64,000 nt of DNA from Hippea alviniae EP5-r (GCF_000420385.1 NZ_ATUV01000002.1:186001-250000), one strand, 5' to 3'. Positions 18,264-27,718 are shown, numbered from the stretch's first letter. Notes: generated by a model not told the origin, from the letters alone. Numbers and translations: made by a program.

Positions 18264-19624
18264 AGGCTGCTCCCTCCCACCATTATGGATGGGATTCTGA
18301 CTGTAGGCTCACCGTCTGTCACAGGCACGCCCTGACCGGATTTGCCACATGTTCCAACTTCAACGCCAAAATCGTTGCCAACCATATCTATCTCTTCAAG
18401 CACCTTAGGGCCATTGCCAATGAGCGTTGCCCCTCTGACCATGTGCTTGATTTTACCCTTTTCTATCAGGTATCCTTCGGCAACTTCAAAGACAAAATCG
18501 CCCGTTATCGGATTAACCTGCCCACCACCCATCCTTTTAACAAGCAAGCCTTTATCAACAGATGCAACTATATCGTCTGGGTTGTCTTCGCCGGGCAGAA
18601 TATAGGTATTCGACATTCTAACTATCGGTGGATAGCGATAGGATTCTCTTCTTGAATTACCTGTTGATGATTTATCTGCAACCTTTGCATACATCTTATC
18701 AAACATATAGTTCTTCAAAATTCCATTTTCTATCAAAACTGTGTTTTCAGACTTTGTGCCTTCGTCATCGTAATAGAACGAACCGCGCATTTTTGGTTTT
18801 GTCGCATCATCAACAACGGTAATCTTTTCGTTTGCCACCTTCTGATTCAACCTATCTTTATAAACACTCATCGACTCATAAACCAGGTCGGCTTCAAGTC
18901 CATGACCCACAGCTTCATGAATCATCGTCCCGCCAGCTTCAGAAGACAGAACAACCGTCATCTTTTCTGGTTTCAGCGCTGGAGAGTCAAGCAACTCAAC
19001 GAGCTTTTCTGTCAACTCTTCGGCAATCTTTGAAAAATCAAATTTTTCAAAGTATTCAAACCCACCAAGCACACCGTAAGGCTTTCTTATTGTCTGAACT
19101 ATATCATTTTTTTTAGCTGTAATCTCAAAAAACAGAACTGTGTATATACGTTTTTCCTTCAAAAGATTACCCGTTTCGTTTAAAATCTGAATCTCTTTAA
19201 GTCTATCGGAAAATGTCATACTGACCTGTTTTACCTCTTCTTTTTTATACGCAACTTGGCATACTGTATCGTAAATCTCTTTAATCTTTTCAATCGGCGG
19301 CTTGTAATCGTTATAAGAATCAATCATCTGTAAACCTGTTTCGGATACAACAAAACTACCTTCTTTTAGATTTGCAACATCGACAAGGAATTTTGCCATA
19401 TTATAGATATTCTCTTCTGTCGTATCGTTGGATGATGAGTAAAGCGTGCTCAAGCCCTTAACGAGCCTTACGCCAACACCACTATCTCTGCCAACCTTAA
19501 TATTCTCTATCTTTTTGTTTTTGGCTTCTATTAAGCGAACAAAAGAGTCTTCAATATATATGTCAAAAAAGTCAGAATTGCTATTTTTCAGCAAACCAAA
19601 AGCATCTTCATACATTTCTATCAC
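18260..19624 (-). CDS. tldD: TldD-family metalloprotease
   Basis: Protein of 454 residues with the TldD zinc motif HEAVGHGLEAD near residue 240. The later RESYRYPPIVRMSNTYILPGEDNPDDI, EVGTCGKSGQGVPVTDGEPTVRI and terminal MVGGSSL are family typical. TldD/TldE pairs process peptides and antitoxins; no tldE is seen here. It starts directly after the ppsA terminator hairpin and ends at the truA start. Confidence 0.95.
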   Translation of the reverse strand: MIEMYEDAFGLLKNSNSDFFDIYIEDSFVRLIEAKNKKIENIKVGRDSGVGVRLVKGLSTLYSSSNDTTEENIYNMAKFLVDVANLKEGSFVVSETGLQMIDSYNDYKPPIEKIKEIYDTVCQVAYKKEEVKQVSMTFSDRLKEIQILNETGNLLKEKRIYTVLFFEITAKKNDIVQTIRKPYGVLGGFEYFEKFDFSKIAEELTEKLVELLDSPALKPEKMTVVLSSEAGGTMIHEAVGHGLEADLVYESMSVYKDRLNQKVANEKITVVDDATKPKMRGSFYYDDEGTKSENTVLIENGILKNYMFDKMYAKVADKSSTGNSRRESYRYPPIVRMSNTYILPGEDNPDDIVASVDKGLLVKRMGGGQVNPITGDFVFEVAEGYLIEKGKIKHMVRGATLIGNGPKVLEEIDMVGNDFGVEVGTCGKSGQGVPVTDGEPTVRIPSIMVGGSSL

Positions 19625-19626
19625 CC

Positions 19627-19649
19627 AAAATAAGGGGGCTAAAGCCCCC
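19627..19649 (-). terminator. Hairpin terminator after ppsA
   Basis: Seven-base-pair GC stem (GGGGGCT at 19634-19640, AGCCCCC at 19643-19649) with a tight loop, followed on the minus strand by TTATTTTG. It ends three bases before the tldD start, so it may act as an attenuator between ppsA and the tldD-truA-gatCA genes. Confidence 0.75.
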
Positions 19650-19654
19650 GATTC

Positions 19655-22048
19655 TTACCTTCCCAGCTTCTCTTCAAGCTTTTTAATATTCACGATTGTC
19701 TGCATGACGCTGTCAGGGTTTAAGCTCATAGAGTCAATACCCTGCTCAACCAAGAATTCGGCAAAATCAGGAAAATCAGATGGACCCTGTCCGCAGATAC
19801 CGACAGGCTTGCCGTGTTTATGAGCTTTTTCTATCAACATGGATATCATTCTTTTAACCGCTATATGGCGTTCATCAAACAGGTGAGCTACAAGTCCTGA
19901 GTCTCTGTCTATTCCAAGTGTCAACTGCGTTAAGTCATTTGAACCTATCGAGAAACCGTCAAAAATCTCAGCAAACTCATCTGCACATATTACATTGCTT
20001 GGAATTTCAGCCATCACATATATCTCAAGGCCATTCTCACCCTGAACAAGGCCGTTTTTCTTCATCTCTTCGATTACTTTAACGCCTTCTTCCGGAGTCC
20101 TGCAGAACGGAATCATTAAAGCGACATTAGTTAGGCCGAATTCGTCTCTAACCTTCTTCATAGCCTTACACTCAAGAGCAAAACCTTCTCTGTAAGCGTC
20201 TGAATAGTATCTGGAAGCCCCTCTAAATCCTATCATTGGGTTTTCTTCTTCTGGTTCAAACTCCTGCCCACCTATAAGGTTAGCATACTCATTTGTCTTA
20301 AAATCGCTCATTCTGACGAGTATCTGGTTTGGATAAACGCTTGCAGCAAGCATGGCAACACCGTATGCGAGTTTATCTATGAAATACTGCGGTTTGTCGT
20401 CGTATCCTTTTGTAAGCTCTGCAATTATCTCTTTTGCTTTTTTATCTTCAAGCTCGTCAAAATGAATTAAAGCCAAAGGATGCACCTGAATGAAAGAGCT
20501 TATTATAAACTCCATTCTTGCCAGGCCTATACCGTCATTTGGAATACCCGCCATCTGAAATGCTATTGCGGGATTACCAAGATTCATCTTTATCTGAGTT
20601 TTTGGCTTTTCAAGCTTTGATAAATCGATTCTTTCAACTTCATAGTCGAGTTTTCCTTCGTAAACATACCCTATCTCACCTTCCGCACAGGAAATGGTAA
20701 TCTCTTGTCCTGTCTGTAATTTTTCCGTCGCATCGCCACAGCCAACAATAGCAGGAACACCAAGCTCTCTTGATATAATCGCAGCATGACAGGTTCTTCC
20801 GCCTCTATTCGTGATTATTGCTGCGGCTTTTTTCATTATTGGTTCCCAATCAGGGTCTGTCATATCCGTAACAAGAATTTCACCATCCTTAAATCTATCC
20901 ATCTCTTCTGGTGTATCTATAACATGAACCTTGCCCGTTGCTATCTTGCTTCCAACGGCTATACCTTCGACAAGAACTTTGCTTCTCTCTTTAAGTTTGT
21001 AAGTTTCAAGGACGCTTAAGTTTCTTCTTGATTGGACGGTTTCTGGTCTCGCTTGAACGACAAAAAGTTGACCTGTTTTGCCGTCCTTTGCCCATTCTAT
21101 ATCCATTGGCGTATATCTGCCGTTTCTTTTGGTATAGTGATTCTCTATCTTCACAGCCCACCTTGCAAGCGTAAGAACATCATCATCGCTCAAAGAGTAT
21201 TTAAAGCGCTCTTCTTCTGTTGTTTCAACATCCTTTATGCCGCCGTTTTCGTCATATACGGCTTTTGTTAGCTTCGAACCCAATTTTTTGTTTATAATCG
21301 CTTTATAGCCTTTCTCAAGCGTAGGTTTGAATACAATAAACTCATCAGGATTCACTTTGCCTGCAACAATATTCTCACCCAATCCGTAACTTGCATTTAT
21401 AACAACAACTTTGTCAAAACCACTCTCTGTATCTATTGAGAACATAACGCCACTTGCGGCTAAATCACTTCTTGCCATCTTCTGCACACAAATAGACAAG
21501 CCAACCTTGAAATGGTCAAAACCTTTATCATGCCTGTAGGATGTGGCTCTATCTGTAAAGATTGATGCATAACAGCTTTTCACATAGTGAACGACATTAT
21601 CAATGCCTTTGACATTTAGATAAGTATCTTGCTGGCCTGCAAACGAAGCGTCAGGTAAATCTTCCGCCGTTGCTGAGCTTCTTACAGCAACATCACTTTC
21701 ATCTTCGCCATAATACTCACTCAACTTTTTGTAGGCTTCCTTTATCTCTTCGTACAAATCAGCTGGCAATTCTGCATTAAAAATAAGGTCTCTTGCGGCT
21801 TTTGTTTTCTCTCTCAAACTGTTAATATCATGAGTATCTAAATCTCTTAAAACTTCGCCAATCTTCTCTCTTAAGTTGTTATAGTCAAGTAAGTACCAAT
21901 AAGAGTCAGCAGTCAAAGCAAAGCCGTATGGAACATTGACGCCTTCATCCTTAAGCTCTTTAATCATCTCACCCAAAGATGCATTTTTACCGCCAACAAT
22001 GTGCACATCGTCTGCACCAATCTCGTCAAGCCACTTGACATACTTCAT
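19655..22048 (-). CDS. ppsA: Phosphoenolpyruvate synthase
   Basis: Enzyme of 797 residues converting pyruvate and ATP to PEP, AMP and phosphate. The N-terminal ATP-binding domain starts LDEIGADDVHIVGGKNASLGEM. The phosphorylated histidine is in GGRTCHAAIISRELGVPAIVG near residue 420, and the C-terminal PEP barrel ends with GICGQGPSDFPDFAEFLVEQGIDSMSLNPD. It probably drives gluconeogenesis from acetate-derived pyruvate. Own promoter and terminator are visible. Confidence 0.97.
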   Translation of the reverse strand: MKYVKWLDEIGADDVHIVGGKNASLGEMIKELKDEGVNVPYGFALTADSYWYLLDYNNLREKIGEVLRDLDTHDINSLREKTKAARDLIFNAELPADLYEEIKEAYKKLSEYYGEDESDVAVRSSATAEDLPDASFAGQQDTYLNVKGIDNVVHYVKSCYASIFTDRATSYRHDKGFDHFKVGLSICVQKMARSDLAASGVMFSIDTESGFDKVVVINASYGLGENIVAGKVNPDEFIVFKPTLEKGYKAIINKKLGSKLTKAVYDENGGIKDVETTEEERFKYSLSDDDVLTLARWAVKIENHYTKRNGRYTPMDIEWAKDGKTGQLFVVQARPETVQSRRNLSVLETYKLKERSKVLVEGIAVGSKIATGKVHVIDTPEEMDRFKDGEILVTDMTDPDWEPIMKKAAAIITNRGGRTCHAAIISRELGVPAIVGCGDATEKLQTGQEITISCAEGEIGYVYEGKLDYEVERIDLSKLEKPKTQIKMNLGNPAIAFQMAGIPNDGIGLARMEFIISSFIQVHPLALIHFDELEDKKAKEIIAELTKGYDDKPQYFIDKLAYGVAMLAASVYPNQILVRMSDFKTNEYANLIGGQEFEPEEENPMIGFRGASRYYSDAYREGFALECKAMKKVRDEFGLTNVALMIPFCRTPEEGVKVIEEMKKNGLVQGENGLEIYVMAEIPSNVICADEFAEIFDGFSIGSNDLTQLTLGIDRDSGLVAHLFDERHIAVKRMISMLIEKAHKHGKPVGICGQGPSDFPDFAEFLVEQGIDSMSLNPDSVMQTIVNIKKLEEKLGR

Positions 22049-22115
22049 TTACACACCCCCGAAAAAAATAGATAGTTTGGTTTGATTTACCCCCTTAGTG
22101 CCGTGTTGCGCTGGC

Positions 22116-22144
22116 ATTCTAACAAAAAAGATATTGCTTTTCAA
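22116..22144 (-). promoter_or_regulatory. Promoter of ppsA
   Basis: On the minus strand: TTGAAA (22144-22139), 17-bp spacer, TAGAAT (22121-22116). Predicted leader is about 60 bases and contains GGGGGTG before the ATG at 22048. The divergent MNT gene begins only about 40 bp away. Confidence 0.7.
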
Positions 22145-22180
22145 ATGGTATTGGTAAATTTATAGACTTATAAAGCCAAA

Positions 22181-22510
22181 ATGTTTATATTATGGAAGAT
22201 GGAAGGCATAAGGTTATCCAAAAAAGAGATTGAAGCGATAGTTAAAACAGCTAAAGAGATATTCGGCAAAAATGTAAAGGTTTATCTCTTTGGCAGTAGA
22301 ACAGACCCAAACAAAAAAGGTGGCGATATAGACATATTTTTAGAAACAGATATGGCGGAGTCGTTAGCGCTTCAGAAAAAGATACAGTTTAAAATCAAAC
22401 TCCAAGAGATAATAGGCGAGCAGAGTATTGACGTCATCATACCTTCTTTAAGCAACAAAAACATAGTAAACGAAGCAAAAAGAACAGGTGTATTACTAAA
22501 TGAACAGTAG
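22181..22510 (+). CDS. MNT-type nucleotidyltransferase antitoxin (pair 1)
   Basis: Small polymerase-beta-fold protein of 109 residues. The active-site signature GSRTDPNKKGGDIDIFLE is near residue 38 and IDVIIP near 86 supplies the third acidic position. MNT proteins paired with HEPN toxins neutralise them, in known cases by adenylylation (family knowledge). Start 22181 lacks a clear ribosome site; ATG 22199 is an alternative. It overlaps the HEPN gene by 11 bases. A 49-bp segment (22287-22335) is identical to the second MNT gene. Confidence 0.85.
   Translation: MFILWKMEGIRLSKKEIEAIVKTAKEIFGKNVKVYLFGSRTDPNKKGGDIDIFLETDMAESLALQKKIQFKIKLQEIIGEQSIDVIIPSLSNKNIVNEAKRTGVLLNEQ
22287..22335 (+). repeat. 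49-bp perfect direct repeat, copy 1
   Basis: Identical at every base to 24511-24559. It encodes the FGSRTDPNKKGGDIDI active-site stretch of the first MNT gene. Flanking sequence of the two MNT genes is clearly different, so identity is confined to this segment. Confidence 0.95.
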
Positions 22511-23003
22511 AGTTCTAATAGAAAAGACAGAAAGAGTTCTAAAAGAGTGCGATAAGCATGCTTATAGAATAGAAAAAGCAAAAACCAAAATGCAAACTTT
22601 TATGCCGCTTGATTCTAAAAAGTATGAAAAGTTGAGCGACGATGAGATTGGCGTGATAGACCAGTTTCTGTTTAGATTTGGAAAATTGCAAGATGCAATG
22701 GGTCAAAAACTGTTTAGAATTACCTTAGAGCTTTTGGAAGAAAACATTGAAGGCAAACCATTTATTGATATTCTAAATCTCATGGAAAAACTCAAGTTAA
22801 TAGAAAGTGCCGACTCATGGAAAGAGCTAAGGGAATACAGAAACGAAATTGCGCATAATTATGAAGACAACCCTGCTATAGGTTCACAAATGATAAATGC
22901 TCTATATGAAAAATCTGATTTTTTGATATCAACATATTCACATATAAAAAACTTCTTAAAAGAAAAATTTAATCTTTATAGGGAGGAAACCATTGACAAA
23001 TAA
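22500..23003 (+). CDS. HEPN-domain toxin (pair 1)
   Basis: All-helical HEPN protein of 167 residues with the RNase motif R-x4-6-H in REYRNEIAHNYE near residue 116. Partner of the MNT gene that overlaps its start. Order here is MNT then HEPN. It overlaps the TTG start of galE by 11 bases, so the toxin module is transcriptionally built into the sugar operon. Confidence 0.85.
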   Translation: MNSRVLIEKTERVLKECDKHAYRIEKAKTKMQTFMPLDSKKYEKLSDDEIGVIDQFLFRFGKLQDAMGQKLFRITLELLEENIEGKPFIDILNLMEKLKLIESADSWKELREYRNEIAHNYEDNPAIGSQMINALYEKSDFLISTYSHIKNFLKEKFNLYREETIDK

Positions 23004-24021
23004 CCAATCTATCCTAATCACAGGCGGTGCTGGTTATATCGGCAGCCATGTTGTTAAGCTTTTACTTGAGAACAGCAACAGTGATATCACCGTTATTGAC
23101 AACCTATCGACTGGATTTAAGTCAACAATTGACGAGCTAAAAAAGATTAGAGATTTTGATTTTATTTATGCCGATTTAAGCAACTGGGATGAGATAAAAG
23201 GTGTTTTTAAAGCAAAGCAGTTTGATGCGATAATTCACTTTGCAGCAAGTATAATAGTGCCAGAAAGCGTCAAAGAACCGCTGAAATATTACCTAAACAA
23301 CACGGCAAATACAACAAATCTTGTCAAACTGGCAGTAGAATACAAAGTAAAAAAGTTTATCTTCTCATCAACAGCTGCAGTGTATGGTGAACCAACTATT
23401 AAGGAAATAGGTGATGGAATAGATGAGAATTTTAAAACAGAGCCAATAAATCCCTATGGACAAAGCAAGCTGTTTAGTGAAAGGATTATTCAAGATACAG
23501 CCAAAGCAAACCCAGATTTTAAATATGTAATTTTTAGATACTTCAATGTTGCAGGAGCAAGTCCTGATTTAACAATAGGGCAAAAAACAAAAAATGCGAC
23601 GCATTTGATTAAGGTTGCAGCAGAGACAACCGTTGGTAAAAGAGATAAAATGTTCATTTTCGGTGATGATTATCCGACAAAAGATGGAACGGGTGTAAGG
23701 GATTACATTCATGTAATGGACTTGGCGGATGCTCACATCAAAGGGCTTGAGTATTTAGAGAAAAACGAAAGCGACATATTCAATGTGGGATACGGCAAGG
23801 GTGCAAGTGTAAAGGAAGTAATCGAGACAATGAAAAAAGTAACGGGCATAGATTTCAAAGTCGAAACAGCACAAAGAAGATTGGGAGACCCAGCAATACT
23901 AATTGCAAAAAACGATAAAATAATAAACAAGATGGGATGGAAGCCTAAATATGACAGCCTTGAGACAATCTGCAAAACTGCGTATGAGTGGGAGAAAAGG
24001 TTTAATGAACAGGCTGAGTAA
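22993..24021 (+). CDS. galE: UDP-glucose 4-epimerase
   Basis: SDR enzyme of 342 residues interconverting UDP-glucose and UDP-galactose. NAD motif GGAGYIGSH near residue 10, FSSTAAVYG near 118, catalytic YGQSK near 155 and RYFNVAGASPD near 184 are visible. Start is TTG at 22993, seven bases after GGGAGG; no in-frame ATG fits. UDP-galactose made here could feed the UDP-galactopyranose mutase at 46626. HEPN genes overlap both ends. Confidence 0.95.
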   Translation: MTNNQSILITGGAGYIGSHVVKLLLENSNSDITVIDNLSTGFKSTIDELKKIRDFDFIYADLSNWDEIKGVFKAKQFDAIIHFAASIIVPESVKEPLKYYLNNTANTTNLVKLAVEYKVKKFIFSSTAAVYGEPTIKEIGDGIDENFKTEPINPYGQSKLFSERIIQDTAKANPDFKYVIFRYFNVAGASPDLTIGQKTKNATHLIKVAAETTVGKRDKMFIFGDDYPTKDGTGVRDYIHVMDLADAHIKGLEYLEKNESDIFNVGYGKGASVKEVIETMKKVTGIDFKVETAQRRLGDPAILIAKNDKIINKMGWKPKYDSLETICKTAYEWEKRFNEQAE

Positions 24022-24451
24022 ATACCTAAAAGAAGCCAACATACACATACAGCGTATAGATGAAGTCTTAAAAACTCTGAGAAATATCTATCCCATAACT
24101 ATAGAAAAGCTCAACAACTTAGATATAGAGAAAAAGAACGCATTAGATGTTTTAGCTTTCAGGTTCTCAAAACTTCAAGACCTTTTAGGAAATAAAATCT
24201 TTAGAGAGTATTTAAGCGAAACCGGTTTTATAACAGAAGGCAAAAGCTTTTATGAAATCCTAAGGGAACTTGATAAAGAAAGCATTATTGACATAGATAA
24301 ATGGGCTGAGTTTAGGGCAATAAGAAACCAAATAGCTCACGACTATCCTTACACCGATAGAGAAAAAGCAGAAGCCATAAATTACCTGATAGACAATGTA
24401 AATTGTTTAAAAGAGATATTAGACAGAATAAATGTTAAGGCTAAGAGATAG
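24005..24451 (+). CDS. HEPN-domain toxin (pair 2)
   Basis: HEPN protein of 148 residues with RNase motif RAIRNQIAHDYPY near residue 105. The start at 24005 follows GGGAGAAAAGG and overlaps galE by 17 bases; a start at 23951 would add 18 residues encoded inside galE. Its MNT partner follows with a 20-base overlap. Gene order is reversed relative to pair 1. Confidence 0.83.
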   Translation: MNRLSKYLKEANIHIQRIDEVLKTLRNIYPITIEKLNNLDIEKKNALDVLAFRFSKLQDLLGNKIFREYLSETGFITEGKSFYEILRELDKESIIDIDKWAEFRAIRNQIAHDYPYTDREKAEAINYLIDNVNCLKEILDRINVKAKR

Positions 24452-24713
24452 AGAAATAGAAATAATAAAGAAAAAAACAAAAGAGATAATCGGAGAGAGT
24501 GAAATAATAATCTTTGGCAGTAGAACAGACCCAAACAAAAAAGGTGGCGATATAGACATCTACATAAAGCCGAAGGGTAAAGTAAGCTTCAGTCAAAAAC
24601 TAAGACTAAAAACAATCCTTGAAGATTTACTTTACAAACCTGTAGATATATTGGTAGCATCAGATAGCAAAAGAGAAATAGAGAAGGAAGCCGAGAAAGG
24701 AATAAGAATTTAA
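24432..24713 (+). CDS. MNT-type nucleotidyltransferase antitoxin (pair 2)
   Basis: Protein of 93 residues with FGSRTDPNKKGGDIDIYIK near residue 28 and VDILVAS near 75. Shares a 49-bp identical DNA segment with the first MNT gene but differs elsewhere, including a shorter N-terminus. Lies 12 bp before manC. Confidence 0.84.
   Translation: MLRLRDREIEIIKKKTKEIIGESEIIIFGSRTDPNKKGGDIDIYIKPKGKVSFSQKLRLKTILEDLLYKPVDILVASDSKREIEKEAEKGIRI
24511..24559 (+). repeat. 49-bp perfect direct repeat, copy 2
   Basis: Second copy of the MNT active-site segment found at 22287-22335. The copies flank galE and both HEPN genes; recombination between them would delete galE and both toxins and leave one hybrid MNT gene. 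Confidence 0.95.
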
Positions 24714-24725
24714 AAGGTGTTTAAA

Positions 24726-26189
24726 ATGAAAAACCTAATATTATGTGGCGGCTCTGGCACCCGTCTTTGGCCGTTAAGCAGAAAATTGATGCCAAAACAG
24801 TTCTTAAAGCTTTTTAATGGAAAGTCTCTATTCCAATTAACCATAGAGAGAAATATAGAACTATGTGATAGTTTTATTATATCTGTTAATGAAGAGCAGT
24901 ATTTCTTGGTTCTTGACCAGATAGAAGAACTCACTATTCACGACTCACAAATCACCGCTTACGATTCACTACTCACTACCCACAGCTTACAATTTCTTCT
25001 TGAAACAGAAGCTAAAAACACAGCACCAGCTATAGCATTTGCATCACTCTCTGTAGATGAAGATGAGATACTCTTTATAACACCTGCAGACCATCTGATA
25101 AAAAACTCGGACAAATACAAAGAAGCGGTATTAAAAGCCAAAGAGCTTGCTTTGAAAGGTTATCTTGTTACATTTGGCATAACTCCAACAGAACCAAATA
25201 CAGGATACGGATATATTGAAACTGAAGATTCTGGTAATGGGAATCATGTGTTAAGTGTTGAGAAATTCCATGAGAAACCTGATTTAAAAACAGCTAAACA
25301 ATATCTCGAACTTAACGCTTCGCACTCGACACCTATCACTTATCTTTGGAACTCTGGCATGTTTATGTTCAAAGCAGGCGTCTATCTTGAAGAGTTAAAA
25401 AGATATGCTCCTGAAGTTTACGAAGAGTCTCTGAAGAGCTTTGAGAACAGACAGAAGATAAACGATAATCAGATAAGAATTAAGGATATGAAAAACATTC
25501 CGTCTATAAGCATAGACTATGCCGTAATGGAAAAGAGCAAAAAGATAAAAGTTATAAAAAGTGAGTTTTATTGGAGTGACGTGGGAAGTTTTGACAGTCT
25601 TGTCAGAGAGATGGCAGTAAGCAATGATAATGAGAATAACAAAGCAGAAGAGATAGAGATAGACAGTAAAAACAACTTCTACTTCAGCGACAGAGATAAA
25701 CTGATAGCAACCATAGGACTTGAAGATTTTATCGTTATAGACACAAACGATGCTTTGCTGATAGCAAAGAAGGGTCAGACTCAACAGGTTAAAGAGATAG
25801 TAAACCAGCTAAAAGAAACTCACAACTCACTACTTACCACTCACTCAATCGTTCATCGCCCTTGGGGAACATACGAAGTCTTGGTTGAAGACAAAGGATA
25901 CAAGATAAAAAGAATAATTGTAAAACCGGGCAAAAGACTCTCTTTGCAAAAACACTTCCACAGAAACGAGCACTGGATAGTAGTTTCAGGAACAGCAGAA
26001 GTAACAGTAGGAAATAAAACATTCCTTTTAAGACCGAACGAGTCTACATACATAAAGATGGGTGAACTACACAGGCTTGCAAATCCCGGTAAAATCCCTG
26101 TTATTCTGATAGAAGCCCAGGTAGGTGAGTATGTGGAAGAGAATGATATAGAGAGAGTGGAGGATGATTATAGGAGGAATCAGCAATGA
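24726..26189 (+). CDS. manC: Mannose-1-phosphate guanylyltransferase / mannose-6-phosphate isomerase
   Basis: Bifunctional enzyme of 487 residues making GDP-mannose. Nucleotidyltransferase signature [21 protein letters not shown] is at residue 5, FITPADH near 117 and EKPD near 182. The C-terminal cupin isomerase domain has RPWGTYEVL near 380 and [20 protein letters not shown] near 415. AAAGG precedes the ATG at 24726. Three low-complexity in-frame inserts rich in T, H, S and L (codons about 68-88, 195-206 and 364-378) arise from degenerate ACTCACTACTCAC-like DNA. They lie in loops or the interdomain linker, so the enzyme may still work. Confidence 0.93.
   Translation: MKNLILCGGSGTRLWPLSRKLMPKQFLKLFNGKSLFQLTIERNIELCDSFIISVNEEQYFLVLDQIEELTIHDSQITAYDSLLTTHSLQFLLETEAKNTAPAIAFASLSVDEDEILFITPADHLIKNSDKYKEAVLKAKELALKGYLVTFGITPTEPNTGYGYIETEDSGNGNHVLSVEKFHEKPDLKTAKQYLELNASHSTPITYLWNSGMFMFKAGVYLEELKRYAPEVYEESLKSFENRQKINDNQIRIKDMKNIPSISIDYAVMEKSKKIKVIKSEFYWSDVGSFDSLVREMAVSNDNENNKAEEIEIDSKNNFYFSDRDKLIATIGLEDFIVIDTNDALLIAKKGQTQQVKEIVNQLKETHNSLLTTHSIVHRPWGTYEVLVEDKGYKIKRIIVKPGKRLSLQKHFHRNEHWIVVSGTAEVTVGNKTFLLRPNESTYIKMGELHRLANPGKIPVILIEAQVGEYVEENDIERVEDDYRRNQQ
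24929..24990 (+). repeat. Degenerate ACTCACTA-type repeat inside manC
   Basis: About 60 bp of imperfect 7-10 bp units (ACTCACTATTC, ACTCACAAATC, ATTCACTACTCACTACC), read in frame as [18 protein letters not shown]. Related arrays lie at 25311-25343 and 25818-25858 in the same gene. The pattern is unlike flanking codon use. Confidence 0.7.
25818..25858 (+). repeat. Degenerate ACTCACTA-type repeat in the ManC interdomain linker
   Basis: Units such as CACAACTCACTACTTACCACTC encode [13 protein letters not shown], directly before the cupin domain RPWGTYEV. Same family as 24929-24990; near-identical peptide LLTTHS appears in both. Confidence 0.7.
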
Positions 26190-27067
26190 AAGGCCTAATC
26201 CTTGCTGGTGGTTCAGGCACAAGACTTTATCCCATAACGCTTGGCATATCAAAGCAACTTTTACCTATCTACGACAAGCCAATGATTTACTATCCTTTGT
26301 CTGTTCTAATGCTTTCTGGCATCAGAGAAGTTTTAATAATCTCAAAACCAGAGTATATTGATAATTACAAGCATATATTTTCAGATGGTTCTCAATTGGG
26401 CATGAGAATAGAGTATGCAATCCAAGAAAAACCAAAGGGTTTAGCTGATGCGTTTTTGGTTGGTGAAGATTTTATAGACAAAGACAACGCCTGTTTAGTT
26501 TTAGGCGATAACATATTCTATGGTCACGGTTTCACAGACCTTTTAAAGCAGTCAAAAAAGACAGTAGAAGAGGAGAGCAAAGCTGTTGTCTTTGGTTATT
26601 ATGTCAGCAACCCAAGAGAGTATGGAATAGTCGAATTTGATGATAAAGGCAACGCAGTAAGTATAGAAGAAAAACCAGAAAAACCAAAAAGCAACTATGC
26701 TGTTGTTGGTTTATACTTCTATCCCAACGATGTCGTCAAAAAAGCAAAAGAAGTAAAACCCAGCAGAAGAGGGGAGCTTGAGATAACAAGTATAAACCAG
26801 ATGTATTTAGAAGAAAATAGACTTAAAGTTGAACTAATGGGTAGAGGATACGCCTGGCTTGATACAGGAACTCATGAGAACTTAATAGATGCATCAAGAT
26901 TTATCCAGACGATTGAAAAAAGACAAGGGCTAAAGATAGGTTGTATTGAAGAGATAGCTTACTTAAACGGCTGGATAAATAAAGAACAGCTAAGAAAGCT
27001 TGCTGAGCCACTATTAAAGAGCGGGTATGGGGAATATTTACTAAAAGTTATAAATGGTGAATTTTGA
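26186..27067 (+). CDS. rmlA: Glucose-1-phosphate thymidylyltransferase
   Basis: Enzyme of 293 residues making dTDP-glucose. [34 protein letters not shown] at residue 5, [12 protein letters not shown] near 85 and [10 protein letters not shown] near 107 are diagnostic. It overlaps manC by four bases and follows GGAGGAATC. First step of the dTDP-4-keto-6-deoxyglucose branch. Confidence 0.97.
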   Translation: MKGLILAGGSGTRLYPITLGISKQLLPIYDKPMIYYPLSVLMLSGIREVLIISKPEYIDNYKHIFSDGSQLGMRIEYAIQEKPKGLADAFLVGEDFIDKDNACLVLGDNIFYGHGFTDLLKQSKKTVEEESKAVVFGYYVSNPREYGIVEFDDKGNAVSIEEKPEKPKSNYAVVGLYFYPNDVVKKAKEVKPSRRGELEITSINQMYLEENRLKVELMGRGYAWLDTGTHENLIDASRFIQTIEKRQGLKIGCIEEIAYLNGWINKEQLRKLAEPLLKSGYGEYLLKVINGEF

Positions 27068-27119
27068 ATTGCAAATTATGAGTTGCGAGTTTTGAGTTAT
27101 GAATGTTAGTGTTTAGTTG
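27061..27119 (+). repeat. Degenerate GAATTATGAGTT-type repeat between rmlA and rmlC
   Basis: Imperfect units TTTTGAATTGC, AAATTATGAGTTGC, GAGTTTTGAGTTATGAATG fill most of the 72-bp gap. Same family as arrays at 27688, 27775 and 28354. Confidence 0.7.
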
Positions 27120-27139
27120 AAAAAAAGGAGACAAAGACA

Positions 27140-27688
27140 ATGAGATTTATAAAAACTGAGATAGAAGGTGTTGTTATAATAGAACCCAAGGTGTTTGGCG
27201 ATGATAGAGGCTATTTCATGGAAACCTTTAGACAAGATTTATTTGAAAAAAATGTTGCAAAGATAAACTTTGTGCAAGACAATGAATCAAAAAGCAAAAA
27301 GGGTGTTTTGAGAGGTCTCCACTATCAACTTCCACCTTATGCCCAAAGTAAACTTATAAGAGTAATCAAAGGCAAAATACTTGATGTTGCTGTGGATATA
27401 AGGAGAAACTCTCAGACTTTTAAAAAATATATGGCTGTTGAGTTGAGTGATGAAAACAAAAGACAGCTCTTTATTCCACAAGGTTTTGCCCATGGTTTTT
27501 TAGTTTTAAGCGACGAAGCAATCGTTGTCTATAAGGTTGATAACTATTACTCTCCAAAACACGATAAAAGCATCAGATTCGATGACCCAGAGATAAACAT
27601 AGATTGGCAGTTTCCAAAGGATAAAATTATAGTATCAGACAAAGACAGAAATGCTCCATATTTGAAGGATGCAGAGATATTTGAATAG
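27140..27688 (+). CDS. rmlC: dTDP-4-dehydrorhamnose 3,5-epimerase
   Basis: Cupin epimerase of 182 residues. DDRGYFMETFRQD near residue 20, the catalytic histidine in KGVLRGLHYQLPPYAQSKL near 60 and FIPQGFAHGFLVLSD near 116 are typical. AAAGGAG precedes the start. Its stop runs straight into a degenerate repeat. Confidence 0.96.
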   Translation: MRFIKTEIEGVVIIEPKVFGDDRGYFMETFRQDLFEKNVAKINFVQDNESKSKKGVLRGLHYQLPPYAQSKLIRVIKGKILDVAVDIRRNSQTFKKYMAVELSDENKRQLFIPQGFAHGFLVLSDEAIVVYKVDNYYSPKHDKSIRFDDPEINIDWQFPKDKIIVSDKDRNAPYLKDAEIFE

Positions 27689-27718
27689 TTATGAATTATG
27701 AGTTTTGAATTATGAATG
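27688..27718 (+). repeat. Degenerate GAATTATGA-type repeat between rmlC and rmlD
   Basis: TTATGAATTATGAGTTTTGAATTATGAATGAA: the last unit supplies the rmlD start codon and second codon. No Shine-Dalgarno sequence remains in front of rmlD. Confidence 0.7.
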
